Shown piece by piece: positions 1 to 11,238 of a DNA stretch of 64,000 nt. The position numbers and the translations under genes are program-made. The notes under the pieces are model-generated. The model did no database searches. It was not told the DNA's origin and saw only the letters and a list, made by a program, of their open reading frames with translations. This DNA comes from Roseateles asaccharophilus (lineage in GTDB: Bacteria; Pseudomonadota; Gammaproteobacteria; Burkholderiales; Burkholderiaceae_C): NCBI RefSeq assembly GCF_004362405.1, contig NZ_SNXE01000010.1, positions 97,514 to 161,513 of the forward strand. Direction: 5' to 3'. The stretch's first letter is position 1. Every line of letters starts with the position of its first letter.

Positions 1-195
1 GCGGGTGCGGCGCAGGGACTCCCAGGCGCTGGAACCGATGCCGCTGCTATTGCCCGCCAGATAGACCTTCTCGCCGATCTCGATCACCTCGGGGGCAATG
101 TGGGCGCCCGCGGCTTCCAGCACGCGCAGGGTGGCTTGCATGATCTCGGGGCCGATGCCGTCGCCGTAGGCGACGGTGATGGGGGTCTTGCTCAT
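1..195 (-). CDS. icd: Isocitrate dehydrogenase, N-terminal fragment (runs off left edge)
   Basis: Only the first 65 codons are in the window; the gene continues beyond base 1. The start is ATG at 195-193. The N-terminus carries the isocitrate/isopropylmalate dehydrogenase signature YGDGIGPEIM and, further on, GNSSGIGSSAWESLRRT, which resembles the alpha-proteobacterial/Rickettsiales-type NADP isocitrate dehydrogenase rather than the E. coli type. That family oxidatively decarboxylates isocitrate to 2-oxoglutarate in the TCA cycle. The gene is transcribed away from the LysR gene across a 105-bp AT-rich spacer. Tartrate or isopropylmalate dehydrogenase is less likely given the residues after the signature, but the fragment is short. 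Confidence 0.8.
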   Translation of the reverse strand, partial: MSKTPITVAYGDGIGPEIMQATLRVLEAAGAHIAPEVIEIGEKVYLAGNSSGIGSSAWESLRRTR

Positions 196-300
196 GGTGT
201 GAACCTTTCGTCTGAGAGGCCGTGGTGCGGCGATGGAGCGAATTCTGGGAAATCCGGTGAATTTGTGAAAATAGATTTATTCGGCTGACAAAATCTACAA
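196..300. promoter_or_regulatory. Divergent icd / LysR control region
   Basis: This 105-bp spacer is clearly AT-richer than its surroundings, especially 241-300. It contains ATTTGT at 261-266 and its inverted copy ACAAAT at 297-302, the second overlapping the LysR start codon. LysR regulators usually bind inverted T-N11-A type sites in the spacer next to their own gene, so this is the likely operator. No clean -35/-10 pair was assigned. Confidence 0.35.
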
Positions 301-1221
301 ATGGCAATACGAAAACGGCTTCACACCCGCCAGACCACCTTCCGTCAGCTGGAGGTCTTTCGCGCCGTGGCCGAGAGGCTGAGCGTGACCGAGGCGGCGC
401 ATGCGCTGCATCTGGCCCAGCCCACGGTCTCCACCCAGCTGGCCCGGCTGGCCCAGGCCCTGGATGTGCAGCTCTTCGAGCAGATCGGCAAGCAGCTCTA
501 CCTGACGGATGTGGGTGAGGAGTTGCTGGCCACCAGCCGCGAGCTCTTCGATGTGCTGGACCGGCTGGAGATGCGTCTGGCCCAGCGGGCGGGGCTCTCG
601 GTGGGGCGCCTGCGCCTGGGGGTGGTGACCACGGCCAAATACCTGGTGCCGGGTTTGCTGGGACCCTTCTGCCAGGCGCATCCGCAGGTGGAGGTGGAGT
701 TCCAGGTGGGCAACCGGGCCGAGATCCGGCGCCGTCTTCAGGACAATCTGGACGACCTCTATGTCTTCAGCCACCCGCCGCGCGAGCTCGATATCGAGCT
801 GACCCTGCTGACCGAGAACCCGCTGGTCGTGATCGCGCCCCGCGAGCATCCCTTGGCCAGCCGCCGTCGCATCCCCTGGAAGGCGCTGGCTGGCGAGCGC
901 TGGCTGATGCGCGAGCCGGGTTCGGGCACCCGCCATGCCATCGAGCGCTTTTGTGAGACCCAGGGCCTGAGCCTGGACAAATCCATCACCATCGCCAGCA
1001 ACGAGGCCATCAAGGAGTCGGTGGCGGCCGGTCTGGGCCTGGCCATCCTGAGCCGCCTGGCCCTGACCCATATGGCGCCGGGCAATCTGGTGGAGCTGCC
1101 GGTGGAGGGCTTCCCCATTGCCAACAGCTGGTATCTGGTGGTGCCGCGCGGCAAGCAGCTCTCGCCCATCGCGGCGGCCTTCAAGCAGCACATGCTGTCC
1201 CAGCTGGGGCCGCAGGTCTGA
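301..1221 (+). CDS. LysR-family transcriptional regulator (CbbR-like)
   Basis: A 306-residue protein of standard LysR length. The winged helix-turn-helix covers about residues 13-72 (core TEAAHALHLAQPTVSTQLARL), followed by a substrate-binding domain from about residue 95 to the end (GRLRLGVVTTAKYLVPGLL). The sequence resembles the CbbR/CysB-like branch that senses central-carbon metabolites, but the inducer cannot be read from sequence. It is divergent from icd, so icd or its own gene is the natural target. The ATG at 301 has no clear Shine-Dalgarno and overlaps the ACAAAT half-site, which would fit autorepression. Confidence 0.9.
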   Translation: MAIRKRLHTRQTTFRQLEVFRAVAERLSVTEAAHALHLAQPTVSTQLARLAQALDVQLFEQIGKQLYLTDVGEELLATSRELFDVLDRLEMRLAQRAGLSVGRLRLGVVTTAKYLVPGLLGPFCQAHPQVEVEFQVGNRAEIRRRLQDNLDDLYVFSHPPRELDIELTLLTENPLVVIAPREHPLASRRRIPWKALAGERWLMREPGSGTRHAIERFCETQGLSLDKSITIASNEAIKESVAAGLGLAILSRLALTHMAPGNLVELPVEGFPIANSWYLVVPRGKQLSPIAAAFKQHMLSQLGPQV

Positions 1222-1279
1222 GCCCTTGCGCGGCGGGCTTCTGGCACACTGTCGCGCCCCGCATCTGCACGAGTTTTCC

Positions 1280-2569
1280 ATGAGCCAGCCCATCCCATCC
1301 GCCCCGCAGGCCCTGGTCATCGGCGGCGGCCCCGCCGGCCTGATGGCGGCCGAGGCCCTGCGCGCGGCGGGCGTGGAGGTGGATCTTTGCGATGCCATGG
1401 CCTCGGTGGGCCGCAAATTCCTGCTGGCCGGCAAGGGCGGGCTCAATCTCACGCATTCCGAAGATTTCGAGCCCTTTGTGGGGCGCTTTGGCGAGCGCGC
1501 GTCCCGGATCGAGCCCCTGCTGCGCACCTTTGACGGCCCGGCCCTGCGCGCCTGGGCCGAGGGCCTGGGCGTGAGCACCTTTGTCGGCACCTCGGGCCGC
1601 GTCTTTCCCACGGACATGAAGGCCGCGCCCCTGTTGCGGGCTTGGCTGGCGCGCCTGCGCGCCGCGGGCGTGCGTTTTCATATGCGCACGCGCTGGCTGG
1701 GCTGGAACGAGGATGGCGCGCTGCGCCTGCAGGGGGCCGATGGCGTGGAGCAGTGCGTGCGCCCCGGCGTCACCGTGCTGGCCCTGGGCGGCGCGTCCTG
1801 GCCCCAGCTGGGCTCGGACGGCGCCTGGGCGCCCCTGCTGCAGGCCCAGGCGGGCCTGGACATCGCGACGCTGCGCGCCGCCAACTGCGGCTTTGACATC
1901 GGCCCCACGGCCGCCCATGCGGACGCGCCCGGCTGGAGCCCCGTGTTTGCCCAGCGCTTTGCCGGCCAGCCGGTCAAGCCCGTGGCCCTGCATTTCACGG
2001 GGCGGGGCGCCACGCCGCGCCGCTTCGAACGCCAGGGCGAGTTCGTGATCACGGCCAGCGGCATCGAGGGCTCGCTGATCTATGCCGCCTCGGCCCTCTT
2101 GCGCGAAGAGATCGCCGAGCAGGGCGAGGCCCTGATCGAGCTGGACCTGCTGCCGGGCCGCAGCGCCGACAAGGTGGCGGCCGAGGTGGCGCATCCGCGC
2201 GGCTCGCGCTCGCTCTCCAGCCATCTGAAGAGCCGCCTGGGCATCGAAGGGCTCAAGGCCGGCCTGCTTAACGAGTTGCTCAGCCGCGAGGAGATGCTGG
2301 ACCCGGCCTGTCTTGCTGCGCGCCTCAAGCGCCTGCCCCTGCGCCTGCGCGCCCCGCGCCCGGTGGCCGAGGCCATCAGCACCGCCGGCGGCCTGCGCTT
2401 CGAGGATCTGGATGAGGGCCTGATGGTCAAGCGCCGCCCCGGCCTGTTCTGCGCCGGCGAGATGCTGGACTGGGAAGCCCCCACCGGCGGCTATCTGCTC
2501 ACCGCCAGCATGGCCAGCGGTCGCGTGGCGGGTGCGGCGGCGGCCCGCTGGCTGGCCGCGCAAGGCTGA
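1280..2569 (+). CDS. NAD(P)/FAD-dependent oxidoreductase, TIGR03862/BaiN-like flavoprotein
   Basis: A 429-residue flavoprotein with an N-terminal dinucleotide fold (VIGGGPAGLMAAEALR, residues about 12-27), the family motif GRKFLLAGKGGLNLTHSE, and a C-terminal FAD contact GLFCAGEMLDWEAPTGGY. This is the HI0933/BaiN-related group whose TIGR03862 branch is common in proteobacteria and has no firmly assigned substrate. I chose the ATG at 1280 because the domain starts a few residues later; the in-frame upstream extension is the out-of-register end of the LysR gene. It lies 58 bp after the LysR stop and may be co-transcribed with it. Confidence 0.85.
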   Translation: MSQPIPSAPQALVIGGGPAGLMAAEALRAAGVEVDLCDAMASVGRKFLLAGKGGLNLTHSEDFEPFVGRFGERASRIEPLLRTFDGPALRAWAEGLGVSTFVGTSGRVFPTDMKAAPLLRAWLARLRAAGVRFHMRTRWLGWNEDGALRLQGADGVEQCVRPGVTVLALGGASWPQLGSDGAWAPLLQAQAGLDIATLRAANCGFDIGPTAAHADAPGWSPVFAQRFAGQPVKPVALHFTGRGATPRRFERQGEFVITASGIEGSLIYAASALLREEIAEQGEALIELDLLPGRSADKVAAEVAHPRGSRSLSSHLKSRLGIEGLKAGLLNELLSREEMLDPACLAARLKRLPLRLRAPRPVAEAISTAGGLRFEDLDEGLMVKRRPGLFCAGEMLDWEAPTGGYLLTASMASGRVAGAAAARWLAAQG

Positions 2570-2652
2570 GCCGATCTCAAGCCGGGCATGGCCCTGACCA
2601 GGGGCTATGGCACACTCCCGCGCTTCCCGTTTCGTCTAGGTTTTGAGCTGTT

Positions 2653-5001
<2,349 letters not shown>

Positions 5002-5109
5002 GCGCGGGGCCTGGTCTGGGTGCGCCGCCTGCGAGTGGCGCCGCGCAGTCAGCATTTCGTCGCATGAGGCCTGCAGACTCGCGCATTTGCCCTTAGGCTT
5101 CGCCCCGTC

Positions 5110-7350
5110 ATGCGCCACTTGGAGATTGTCTTGTCCTTTCGTATCCGCCCCTTGAGCCTTGCCTGCACGCTGCTGGCCCTCGGCTATGCCTGCAGCCCTG
5201 CGCAAGCGCAGGACATGCCCGGCGGCGAGAGCGACGCGGGGTCGCCGCGCCCGCAGGCGGGTACCCGGCTGGATCGGGTGGAGCTGAGCTCGCGGGTGCA
5301 GACCGACACCGATCTGCGTCGCCGCGCGGCCGTGGCCAAGCAGGTCTACGGCCGTGAGGAGCTGGATCGTTTCGGCGACAGCAATGTGGCCGATGTGCTC
5401 AAGCGCCTGCCGGGTGTCAGCGTGCAGGGCAATGCGCCGCGCATGCGTGGCCTGGGTGCGGGCTATACCCTGATCCTGATCAATGGCGACCCGGCCCCGC
5501 CGGGCTTCCAGTTCGACCAGCTCGACCCCAAGCAGGTGGAGCGCATCGAGGTCACCAAGGGCCCCACGGCCGACCAGAGTGCCCAGGCCGTGGCCGGCGC
5601 CATCAACATCATCCTCAAGGACGCGCCGCGCGTCAGCCAGCGTGACCTGGGCATGCGCCTGGGTTACAACGCCGACCGTCCCGTGGGCGGGCTGAACTTC
5701 ACCTGGGGTGAGCGGGTGCTGGGTGGCGTGGCCGTGTCGGTGCCCATCTCCGTGTTCCAGTGGCGCGGTCTCAATGAAACCCGCACCGAGAAGCGTGCGC
5801 CGGGGACCAATGGAGAGAGCGCCCTCTCCGTGCAGGAAGGTGCGCAGCCCTTCTGGGGTCGTGGCATCAACAGCAGCCCGCGCCTGAACTGGAAGATTGA
5901 CGATGAGCAGTCGCTGGCCGTGCAGGCCTTCGCGCAGGACGGCCGTTGGAACAACAGAACCAGCTTCAGCAATCAGGTGCTGACCGCCAGCCCCATCCTT
6001 GAGGATGACAACGCCGGCAGGGGTGGTTTCCGTACCGTGCGCGCCAATGCCAACTATCAGAACCGGCTCAGCGACAGCCAGAAGCTGGAGCTCAAGCTGG
6101 GCGGCCAGCGTGCCGAGGGCGACTTCGATGTGCAGACCTTCCGCAACGGCATGCCGCAACGCCGTTCTGTGGGCGACAACCTGGACCGCAGCATCACGCA
6201 GAGCGGCAAGTTCGGCCAGCTCTTGGGTGAGTCGCACAGCCTGACGGTGGGCTGGGACCTGGAGTCGCGCCGCCGCGACGAGAAGCGCGAGGTCACGGAG
6301 CTGGGCTCGCCCCAACTGCCTGACTTTGATGGCCAGCCCTTTGGGGCGCGGGTGCAGCGTCAAGCCCTGTTCATCCAGGACGAGTGGGAGCTTAGCCCCC
6401 AGTGGTCCACCTATCTGGGCCTGCGTGGTGAGCGCATCGTGACCCAGAGCCGCGGCCTGGCGGTGGAAGAGCGCAACACCAGCGAGGTGATCACGCCGCT
6501 CTGGCATCTGAACTACAAGCTGGATCCCAAGGGCCGTGATCTGATCCGAGCCAGCCTGACCCGCAGCTACAAGGCGCCCGAACTCAATGCCTTGCTGGGG
6601 CGGCCGGCGCTCAACGGCCTCTATCCGGATGCCAGCAAGCCCAACACCCAGATTGCCCCCGATCGCGTGGGCAATCCGCAACTCAAGCCCGAGCTGGCGA
6701 CCGGCCTGGACCTGGCCTTCGAGAAGTACCTGTCCGCCGGCGGCATGGTCAGCGTGGGCTTTTTCCATCGCGAAATCCAGGATCTGATCCGCAATCAGGT
6801 GGTGCTTAGGACGGTGAGCTGGTCGCCCGTGCAGCGCTGGGTGTCGACCCCGCTGAACATCTCCCGCGCCAGCACCAGCGGCATCGAGCTGGAGCTCAAG
6901 GGGCGGGCCGGCGAGTTGCTGCCCTCGGTCTTCGACCCCAAGCTGGCCCTGAACCTGCGAAGCTCGCTCAACTACTACCGCTCACGCGTGAAGGCCCTGG
7001 AAGGCCCCAACAACCGTCTGGACGGCCAGCAGCCCTGGTCGGCCAACTTCGGTTTGGACTATCGGCTGAGCGCCTTGCCCATGCCCGTGGTGCTGGGGGG
7101 CAATCTGGGCTTCACGCCCGGCTACACCACGCGCCAGAGCGAGACCCAGTGGCTGGAGCAGGGGCGGGTGCGGTCCATGGATCTGTTTGCCCAGCTGGTG
7201 CTGAGCAAGCAGGCCTCCCTGCGTCTGATGGCCAATAACTTCGCGCCGCTGGACAACCGCTCGCGCACCCTGCTGGCCACGGACGACTACACCGCCACCG
7301 AGCGCCAGGGGCGCACCTGGTGGGGGGCGATGCTGGAGTACAAGCTCTGA
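5110..7350 (+). CDS. TonB-dependent outer-membrane receptor
   Basis: A 746-residue receptor with an N-terminal signal peptide (hydrophobic stretch about residues 13-30 ending CSPAQAQ). A plug domain spans about residues 70-175 (VADVLKRLPGVSVQGNAPRMRG, GPTADQSAQAVAGAINI). The remainder is a beta-barrel rich in alternating aromatic strands. Such receptors import siderophores, vitamins or glycans using TonB energy; nothing here fixes the ligand. I see no Fur box, riboswitch or anti-sigma partner upstream in 5002-5109. The stop overlaps the patatin start (TGATG at 7348-7352), so the two genes are translationally coupled. The last residue is Leu, not the usual Phe/Trp of barrel proteins. Confidence 0.92.
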   Translation: MRHLEIVLSFRIRPLSLACTLLALGYACSPAQAQDMPGGESDAGSPRPQAGTRLDRVELSSRVQTDTDLRRRAAVAKQVYGREELDRFGDSNVADVLKRLPGVSVQGNAPRMRGLGAGYTLILINGDPAPPGFQFDQLDPKQVERIEVTKGPTADQSAQAVAGAINIILKDAPRVSQRDLGMRLGYNADRPVGGLNFTWGERVLGGVAVSVPISVFQWRGLNETRTEKRAPGTNGESALSVQEGAQPFWGRGINSSPRLNWKIDDEQSLAVQAFAQDGRWNNRTSFSNQVLTASPILEDDNAGRGGFRTVRANANYQNRLSDSQKLELKLGGQRAEGDFDVQTFRNGMPQRRSVGDNLDRSITQSGKFGQLLGESHSLTVGWDLESRRRDEKREVTELGSPQLPDFDGQPFGARVQRQALFIQDEWELSPQWSTYLGLRGERIVTQSRGLAVEERNTSEVITPLWHLNYKLDPKGRDLIRASLTRSYKAPELNALLGRPALNGLYPDASKPNTQIAPDRVGNPQLKPELATGLDLAFEKYLSAGGMVSVGFFHREIQDLIRNQVVLRTVSWSPVQRWVSTPLNISRASTSGIELELKGRAGELLPSVFDPKLALNLRSSLNYYRSRVKALEGPNNRLDGQQPWSANFGLDYRLSALPMPVVLGGNLGFTPGYTTRQSETQWLEQGRVRSMDLFAQLVLSKQASLRLMANNFAPLDNRSRTLLATDDYTATERQGRTWWGAMLEYKL

Positions 7351-8456
7351 TGGGAGCTGGCGGCGGCGCGCTGCGCATCTATGCCGGGCCGCGCGCCCGG
7401 GCGCGGCTGCGCGAACGCGGTTTGCGTGCCGAGGAGGTGCGGGTCATCCCGGCTGCGGCCGGTGGTCCCAAGGGCCTGATCCTCAACAAGCTGGATCAGC
7501 ATCTTTTCGGACGCTGGCTGCCGACCGCCACACAGGATGTACATCTGCTGGGTGCCTCCATCGGCGCCTGGCGCATGGCCACGGCCTGTCTCGCCCACGA
7601 GGCGACCGACGCGGTGCAGGCCTTTGCCCGCATGGCGCATGACTATGTGCATCAGCGCTACGAAAGCCGGCCGGGCCAACGCCCCACGGCCGAGGCCGTG
7701 AGCCGCGGTTTCGCCGCCAAGCTGGCGGAGATCTTTGGCGCCCAGGAGTCGCGGGTGCTGTCCCATCCGCGCTACCGTCTGCATGTCTTCACCTCGCGCG
7801 GCCGGCATATCCTGGGCCGCGAGGGCCGTCTGCGCACGCCCTTGGGCTACTCGGCTGCGTTCGCGAGCAATCTGCTGTCGCGGCGTGCCATGTCGGTGTG
7901 GCTGGATCGGGTGGTGTTCTCCGATCCGCGCGCACCGCTGCCCATGCCGTTGGCGGACTTTCGCAGTCACCAGGTCGAGCTCAGTGAGCGGAACCTGCAG
8001 TCGGCCCTGCTGGCCAGTTGCTCCATCCCCTTCTGGCTGCAGGCGGTTCCCGATGTGCCCGGCGGACCGCGCGGCGCCTACTGGGACGGTGGCATCACCG
8101 ACTATCACCTGCACCTGAACTACGCGGCCATGGCGGGCGAAGGGCTGGTGCTGTATCCGCATTTCCAGGCGCAGGTGATTCCGGGCTGGCTGGACAAGAG
8201 CCTGCGGCACCGGCACGCGGCCACGGCCTTTCTGGACAATGTCGTGCTGCTGGCGCCGGACCCGGACTGGGTGGCCCGCCTGCCGCGCGGCAAGCTCCCG
8301 GATCGCGATGACTTCCGCCACTATGGCGATGATGTGCAGGCACGCGCCCGAGCCTGGCTGGCGGCCATCGCCGAGAGCGAGCGCCTGTGTGAGGACTTCG
8401 CGCGGGCCTGCGAGCGCGACAGCCTGGATGTCCTGCCCCTGCCCGGGCGGGCTTGA
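7350..8456 (+). CDS. Patatin-like phospholipase
   Basis: A 368-residue protein with the patatin catalytic features: glycine-rich oxyanion loop AAAGGPKGL (about residues 34-42), nucleophile elbow GASIG with the catalytic Ser (about 67-71), and the dyad Asp in the DGG motif of WDGGITDYH (about 250). Patatins are Ser-Asp lipid acyl hydrolases. There is no signal peptide, so the enzyme is probably cytosolic or membrane-peripheral. The ATG overlaps the TonB-receptor stop by one base, so the pair is one operon. A lipid-related function for the receptor is possible but is only inference from this coupling. Confidence 0.85.
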   Translation: MGAGGGALRIYAGPRARARLRERGLRAEEVRVIPAAAGGPKGLILNKLDQHLFGRWLPTATQDVHLLGASIGAWRMATACLAHEATDAVQAFARMAHDYVHQRYESRPGQRPTAEAVSRGFAAKLAEIFGAQESRVLSHPRYRLHVFTSRGRHILGREGRLRTPLGYSAAFASNLLSRRAMSVWLDRVVFSDPRAPLPMPLADFRSHQVELSERNLQSALLASCSIPFWLQAVPDVPGGPRGAYWDGGITDYHLHLNYAAMAGEGLVLYPHFQAQVIPGWLDKSLRHRHAATAFLDNVVLLAPDPDWVARLPRGKLPDRDDFRHYGDDVQARARAWLAAIAESERLCEDFARACERDSLDVLPLPGRA

Positions 8457-8458
8457 CT

Positions 8459-8522
8459 TACAATCGGGCGCAGTTTCAAAGCCCCAAGCAACACCACAAG
8501 GACCGAGAAAGGCAGCTAGGTT
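8459..8522 (+). promoter_or_regulatory. Candidate promoter and 5' leader start for thrS
   Basis: A -10-like hexamer TACAAT lies at 8459-8464, just after the patatin stop. No convincing -35 is visible at 16-18 bp. Transcription from here would begin near 8471 and give about 50 nt before the leader-peptide ATG. The purine-rich GAGAAAGG at 8505-8512 is a plausible ribosome-binding site for that peptide, with about 10 nt spacing. Confidence 0.45.
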
Positions 8523-8561
8523 ATGACACCGCGAACTACGACCACCCCCTCTGAGGTTTAG
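8523..8561 (+). CDS. Threonine-rich leader peptide of thrS (12 aa)
   Basis: The reading frame ATG...TAG encodes [12 protein letters not shown]: five threonines in twelve residues, four of them consecutive, using ACA, ACT, ACG and two ACC codons. A purine-rich ribosome-binding site precedes it, and an intrinsic terminator lies about 40 nt after its stop, directly before threonyl-tRNA synthetase. This is the standard architecture of amino-acid attenuation: a ribosome stalled for lack of Thr-tRNA would change folding downstream. It is too short for ordinary gene calling. The E. coli thrS gene is instead controlled by an operator in its mRNA bound by ThrRS, so this is a different mode. The assignment rests on sequence alone. 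Confidence 0.8.
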   Translation: MTPRTTTTPSEV

Positions 8562-8563
8562 TC

Positions 8564-8610
8564 GGCCGCGGCTCGTCACGTCTTTTTCGTCATCCCACAA
8601 GAACGCGGCC
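8564..8610 (+). promoter_or_regulatory. Candidate antiterminator pairing of the thrS attenuator
   Basis: GGCCGCG at 8564-8570 is complementary to CGCGGCC at 8604-8610, the left arm of the terminator hairpin, so the two structures exclude each other. A third segment, CCGCG at 8529-8533 inside the leader peptide, can pair with CGCGG at 8567-8571. A ribosome stalled on the Thr codons (8535-8546) would cover 8529-8533 and leave 8564-8570 free. A ribosome at the stop codon (8559) would mask 8564-8570 and let the terminator form. Confidence 0.6.
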
Positions 8611-8628
8611 CAGGCCGCGTTTTTTGTT
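8603..8628 (+). terminator. Intrinsic terminator / attenuator before thrS
   Basis: ACGCGGC (8603-8609), loop CCAG, GCCGCGT (8614-8620), then a run of six T, G and three T. The hairpin ends about 17 nt before the thrS ATG. Because no complete gene precedes it except the leader peptide, it acts as a conditional terminator rather than a simple gene end. Confidence 0.85.
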
Positions 8629-8644
8629 TCTCCGGAGTGTTTTC

Positions 8645-10552
8645 ATGATCGCTATCCAATTGCCCGATGGCTCCAAGCGCCAGTTCGAGGCCCCCGTCAC
8701 CGTGGCCCAGGTGGCTGCCTCCATCGGCACGGGCTTGGCCAAGGCCGCCCTGGCCGGCCGTGTGGACGGCAAGCTGGTGGACACCAGCCATCTGATCGCG
8801 CAGGACGCCCAGCTGGCCATCATCACCGACAAGGACGCCGACGGCCTGGAGGTGATCCGCCACTCCACCGCCCACCTGCTGGCCTATGCCGTCAAGGAAC
8901 TCTTCCCCGAGGCCCAGGTCACCATCGGCCCGGTCATCGAGAACGGCTTCTACTACGACTTCAGCTACAAGCGCCCCTTCACGCCCGACGATTTGGCCGC
9001 CATCGAGAAGAAGATGGGCGAGTTGGCCAAGAAGGACGAGGCGGTGGTGCGCCGCGTGCTGCCGCGCGACGAGGCCGTGGCTTACTTCAAGGGCATCGGC
9101 GAGGCCTACAAGGCCGAAATCATCGCCAGCATTCCCAGCAATGAAGAGGTCTCGCTGTACCGCGAGGGGGCCTTTGAAGACCTGTGCCGCGGCCCGCATG
9201 TGCCCAGCACCGGCAAGCTCAAGCACTTCAAGCTCATGAAGGTGGCGGGCGCCTACTGGCGCGGCGACCACAACAACGAGCAGTTGCAGCGCATCTACGG
9301 CACGGCCTGGGCCAGCAAGGACGATCTGCAAAAGTACCTGACCATGCTGGAGGAAGCCGAGAAGCGCGACCACCGCAAGATCGGCAAGGAGCTGGACCTC
9401 TTCCACATCGACGAGCACTCGCCCGGCACCGTGTTCTGGCATCCCAAGGGCTGGACGGTCTGGCAGGAGGTGGAGCAGTACATGCGCCGCGTCTACCGCG
9501 AGAACGGCTATCTGGAGGTCAAGGGCCCGCAGATCATCGACAAGTCGCTGTGGGAGAAGACCGGCCACTGGGACAAGTACCGCGAGAACATGTTCACCAC
9601 GGAGTCGGAGAAGCGCGACTACGCGCTCAAGCCGATGAACTGTCCCGGCCATATCCTGATCTTCAAGCAGGGCATCAAGAGCTATCGCGACCTGCCCCTG
9701 CGTTTCGGCGAGTTCGGTCAGTGCCACCGCAATGAGCCGACCGGCGGCCTGCACGGCATCATGCGGGTGCGCGGCTTCACCCAGGACGACGGTCACATCT
9801 TCTGCACCGAGGACATGATCCAGGGCGAAGTCACGGCCTTCACGACCCTGCTGCAGAAGGTCTACAAGGACTTCGGCTTCACCGAGATCCTCTACAAGCT
9901 CTCGACGCGCCCCGAGAAGCGCATCGGCTCCGAGGAGAGCTGGGACAAGGCCGAGGCCGCGCTGGCCGAAGGTCTGAAGGCTTCGGGCTGCGAGTTCGAG
10001 TACCTGCCGGGCGAGGGCGCCTTCTACGGCCCCAAGATCGAGTACACGCTCAAGGACGCGCTGGGCCGCCAGTGGCAGTGCGGCACCATCCAGGTGGACC
10101 CGAACCTGCCGGAGCGCTTGGACGCCGAGTTCGTGGGTGAGGACGGCTCTCGCCACCGCCCCATCATGCTGCACCGGGCCATCGTGGGCAGCCTGGAGCG
10201 CTTCATCGGCATCCTGATCGAGCAGCATGCCGGCGCGCTGCCCACCTGGCTGGCCCCCACCCAGGTGGTGGTGGCCAATATCACGGATGCCCAGGCGGAT
10301 TACGTTCAGGAAATCGTGAAATCGCTGCAAAAACAAGGGCTTAGGGTGGCGGCCGATTTGCGGAACGAAAAAATCACGTATAAAATCCGCGAGCATTCTT
10401 TGCAAAAGGTTCCGTACATCCTGGTCGTTGGCGACAAGGAGAAGGCAAACGGGGCCGTTGCGGTGCGCGCTCGTGGCAACCAAGACCTGGGCGTGATGCC
10501 TCTGGAGAGCTTCATTGCCAAGCTCTCCGAGGACATTGCGAACAAGGTCTGA
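8645..10552 (+). CDS. thrS: Threonyl-tRNA synthetase
   Basis: A 635-residue class II synthetase that charges tRNA-Thr. In order: TGS domain (residues 1-61), editing domain with [10 protein letters not shown] (about 74-83), catalytic core with the zinc Cys in MNCPGH and motif [14 protein letters not shown], and a C-terminal anticodon-binding domain from about 535. The start is ATG at 8645 ([10 protein letters not shown]); CCGGAG at 8632-8637 serves as Shine-Dalgarno. A seven-codon in-frame extension upstream lies in the terminator U-tract and is not used. It heads the translation block and is controlled by the upstream Thr leader. Confidence 0.97.
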   Translation: MIAIQLPDGSKRQFEAPVTVAQVAASIGTGLAKAALAGRVDGKLVDTSHLIAQDAQLAIITDKDADGLEVIRHSTAHLLAYAVKELFPEAQVTIGPVIENGFYYDFSYKRPFTPDDLAAIEKKMGELAKKDEAVVRRVLPRDEAVAYFKGIGEAYKAEIIASIPSNEEVSLYREGAFEDLCRGPHVPSTGKLKHFKLMKVAGAYWRGDHNNEQLQRIYGTAWASKDDLQKYLTMLEEAEKRDHRKIGKELDLFHIDEHSPGTVFWHPKGWTVWQEVEQYMRRVYRENGYLEVKGPQIIDKSLWEKTGHWDKYRENMFTTESEKRDYALKPMNCPGHILIFKQGIKSYRDLPLRFGEFGQCHRNEPTGGLHGIMRVRGFTQDDGHIFCTEDMIQGEVTAFTTLLQKVYKDFGFTEILYKLSTRPEKRIGSEESWDKAEAALAEGLKASGCEFEYLPGEGAFYGPKIEYTLKDALGRQWQCGTIQVDPNLPERLDAEFVGEDGSRHRPIMLHRAIVGSLERFIGILIEQHAGALPTWLAPTQVVVANITDAQADYVQEIVKSLQKQGLRVAADLRNEKITYKIREHSLQKVPYILVVGDKEKANGAVAVRARGNQDLGVMPLESFIAKLSEDIANKV

Positions 10553-10614
10553 AGTCGGAGCGCGCTTTTTCGTCTGTTGGGCTCTCGCCTTGGGCTCGTT
10601 GAAAGGTAAGCACC

Positions 10615-11160
10615 ATCGCTACTTTTGCTGACCGTCGTGCGATTCCCGAGCGTAAGCATCGGCTGAACCGCGAAATCACTGCTCCCGAGGTCCGTCTGAA
10701 CGGCCCGGAGAACGAGCCTCTGGGCATCGTTCCCATCATGGAAGCCCTGCGCATGGCAGGCGACCTGGATGTGGATCTGGTCGAGATCGCTGCCACCGCC
10801 AGCCCGCCCGTGTGCCGGCTGATGGACTACGGCAAGTTCAAGTACCAGGAGCAGAAGCGCGCAGCCGAGGCCAAGGCCAAGCAGAAGGTCATCGAGGTCA
10901 AGGAAGTCAAGTTCCGTCCGGGCACGGACGAAGGCGACTACCAGATCAAGATGCGCAATCTGCGCCGCTTCATCGCCGAGGACGGTGACAAGGGCAAGGT
11001 GACGCTGCGTTACCGTGGCCGCGAGATCACCCACCAGGACATCGGCATGCGTCTGTTGGAGCGTATCCGCGACGAGCTCGCCGATGTGGCCGTGGTGGAG
11101 AACATGCCCAAGCTGGAAGGCCGGCAGATGATCATGGTGCTGGCGCCCAAGAAGCGCTGA
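10615..11160 (+). CDS. infC: Translation initiation factor IF-3, AUC start
   Basis: A 181-residue IF-3: N-terminal domain ([20 protein letters not shown]), linker, and C-terminal domain ([20 protein letters not shown]). IF-3 binds the 30S subunit and rejects non-canonical initiator codons. No ATG, GTG or TTG gives a full-length protein; the family N-terminus begins at ATC 10615 (then [10 protein letters not shown]), with GAAAGG at 10601-10606 as Shine-Dalgarno. Use of AUU/AUC for infC is established in E. coli and relatives and gives autoregulation, since IF-3 discriminates against its own start. The gene follows thrS by 62 bp and is probably in the same transcript. Confidence 0.95.
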   Translation: MATFADRRAIPERKHRLNREITAPEVRLNGPENEPLGIVPIMEALRMAGDLDVDLVEIAATASPPVCRLMDYGKFKYQEQKRAAEAKAKQKVIEVKEVKFRPGTDEGDYQIKMRNLRRFIAEDGDKGKVTLRYRGREITHQDIGMRLLERIRDELADVAVVENMPKLEGRQMIMVLAPKKR

Positions 11161-11238
11161 ACACCGCAGGTTTGAGGATTTTGGTTCCGTCGATTTGGTC
11201 GTCGGCGGGACTCATAAGTCTCCAGTGGCCAGACAAGT

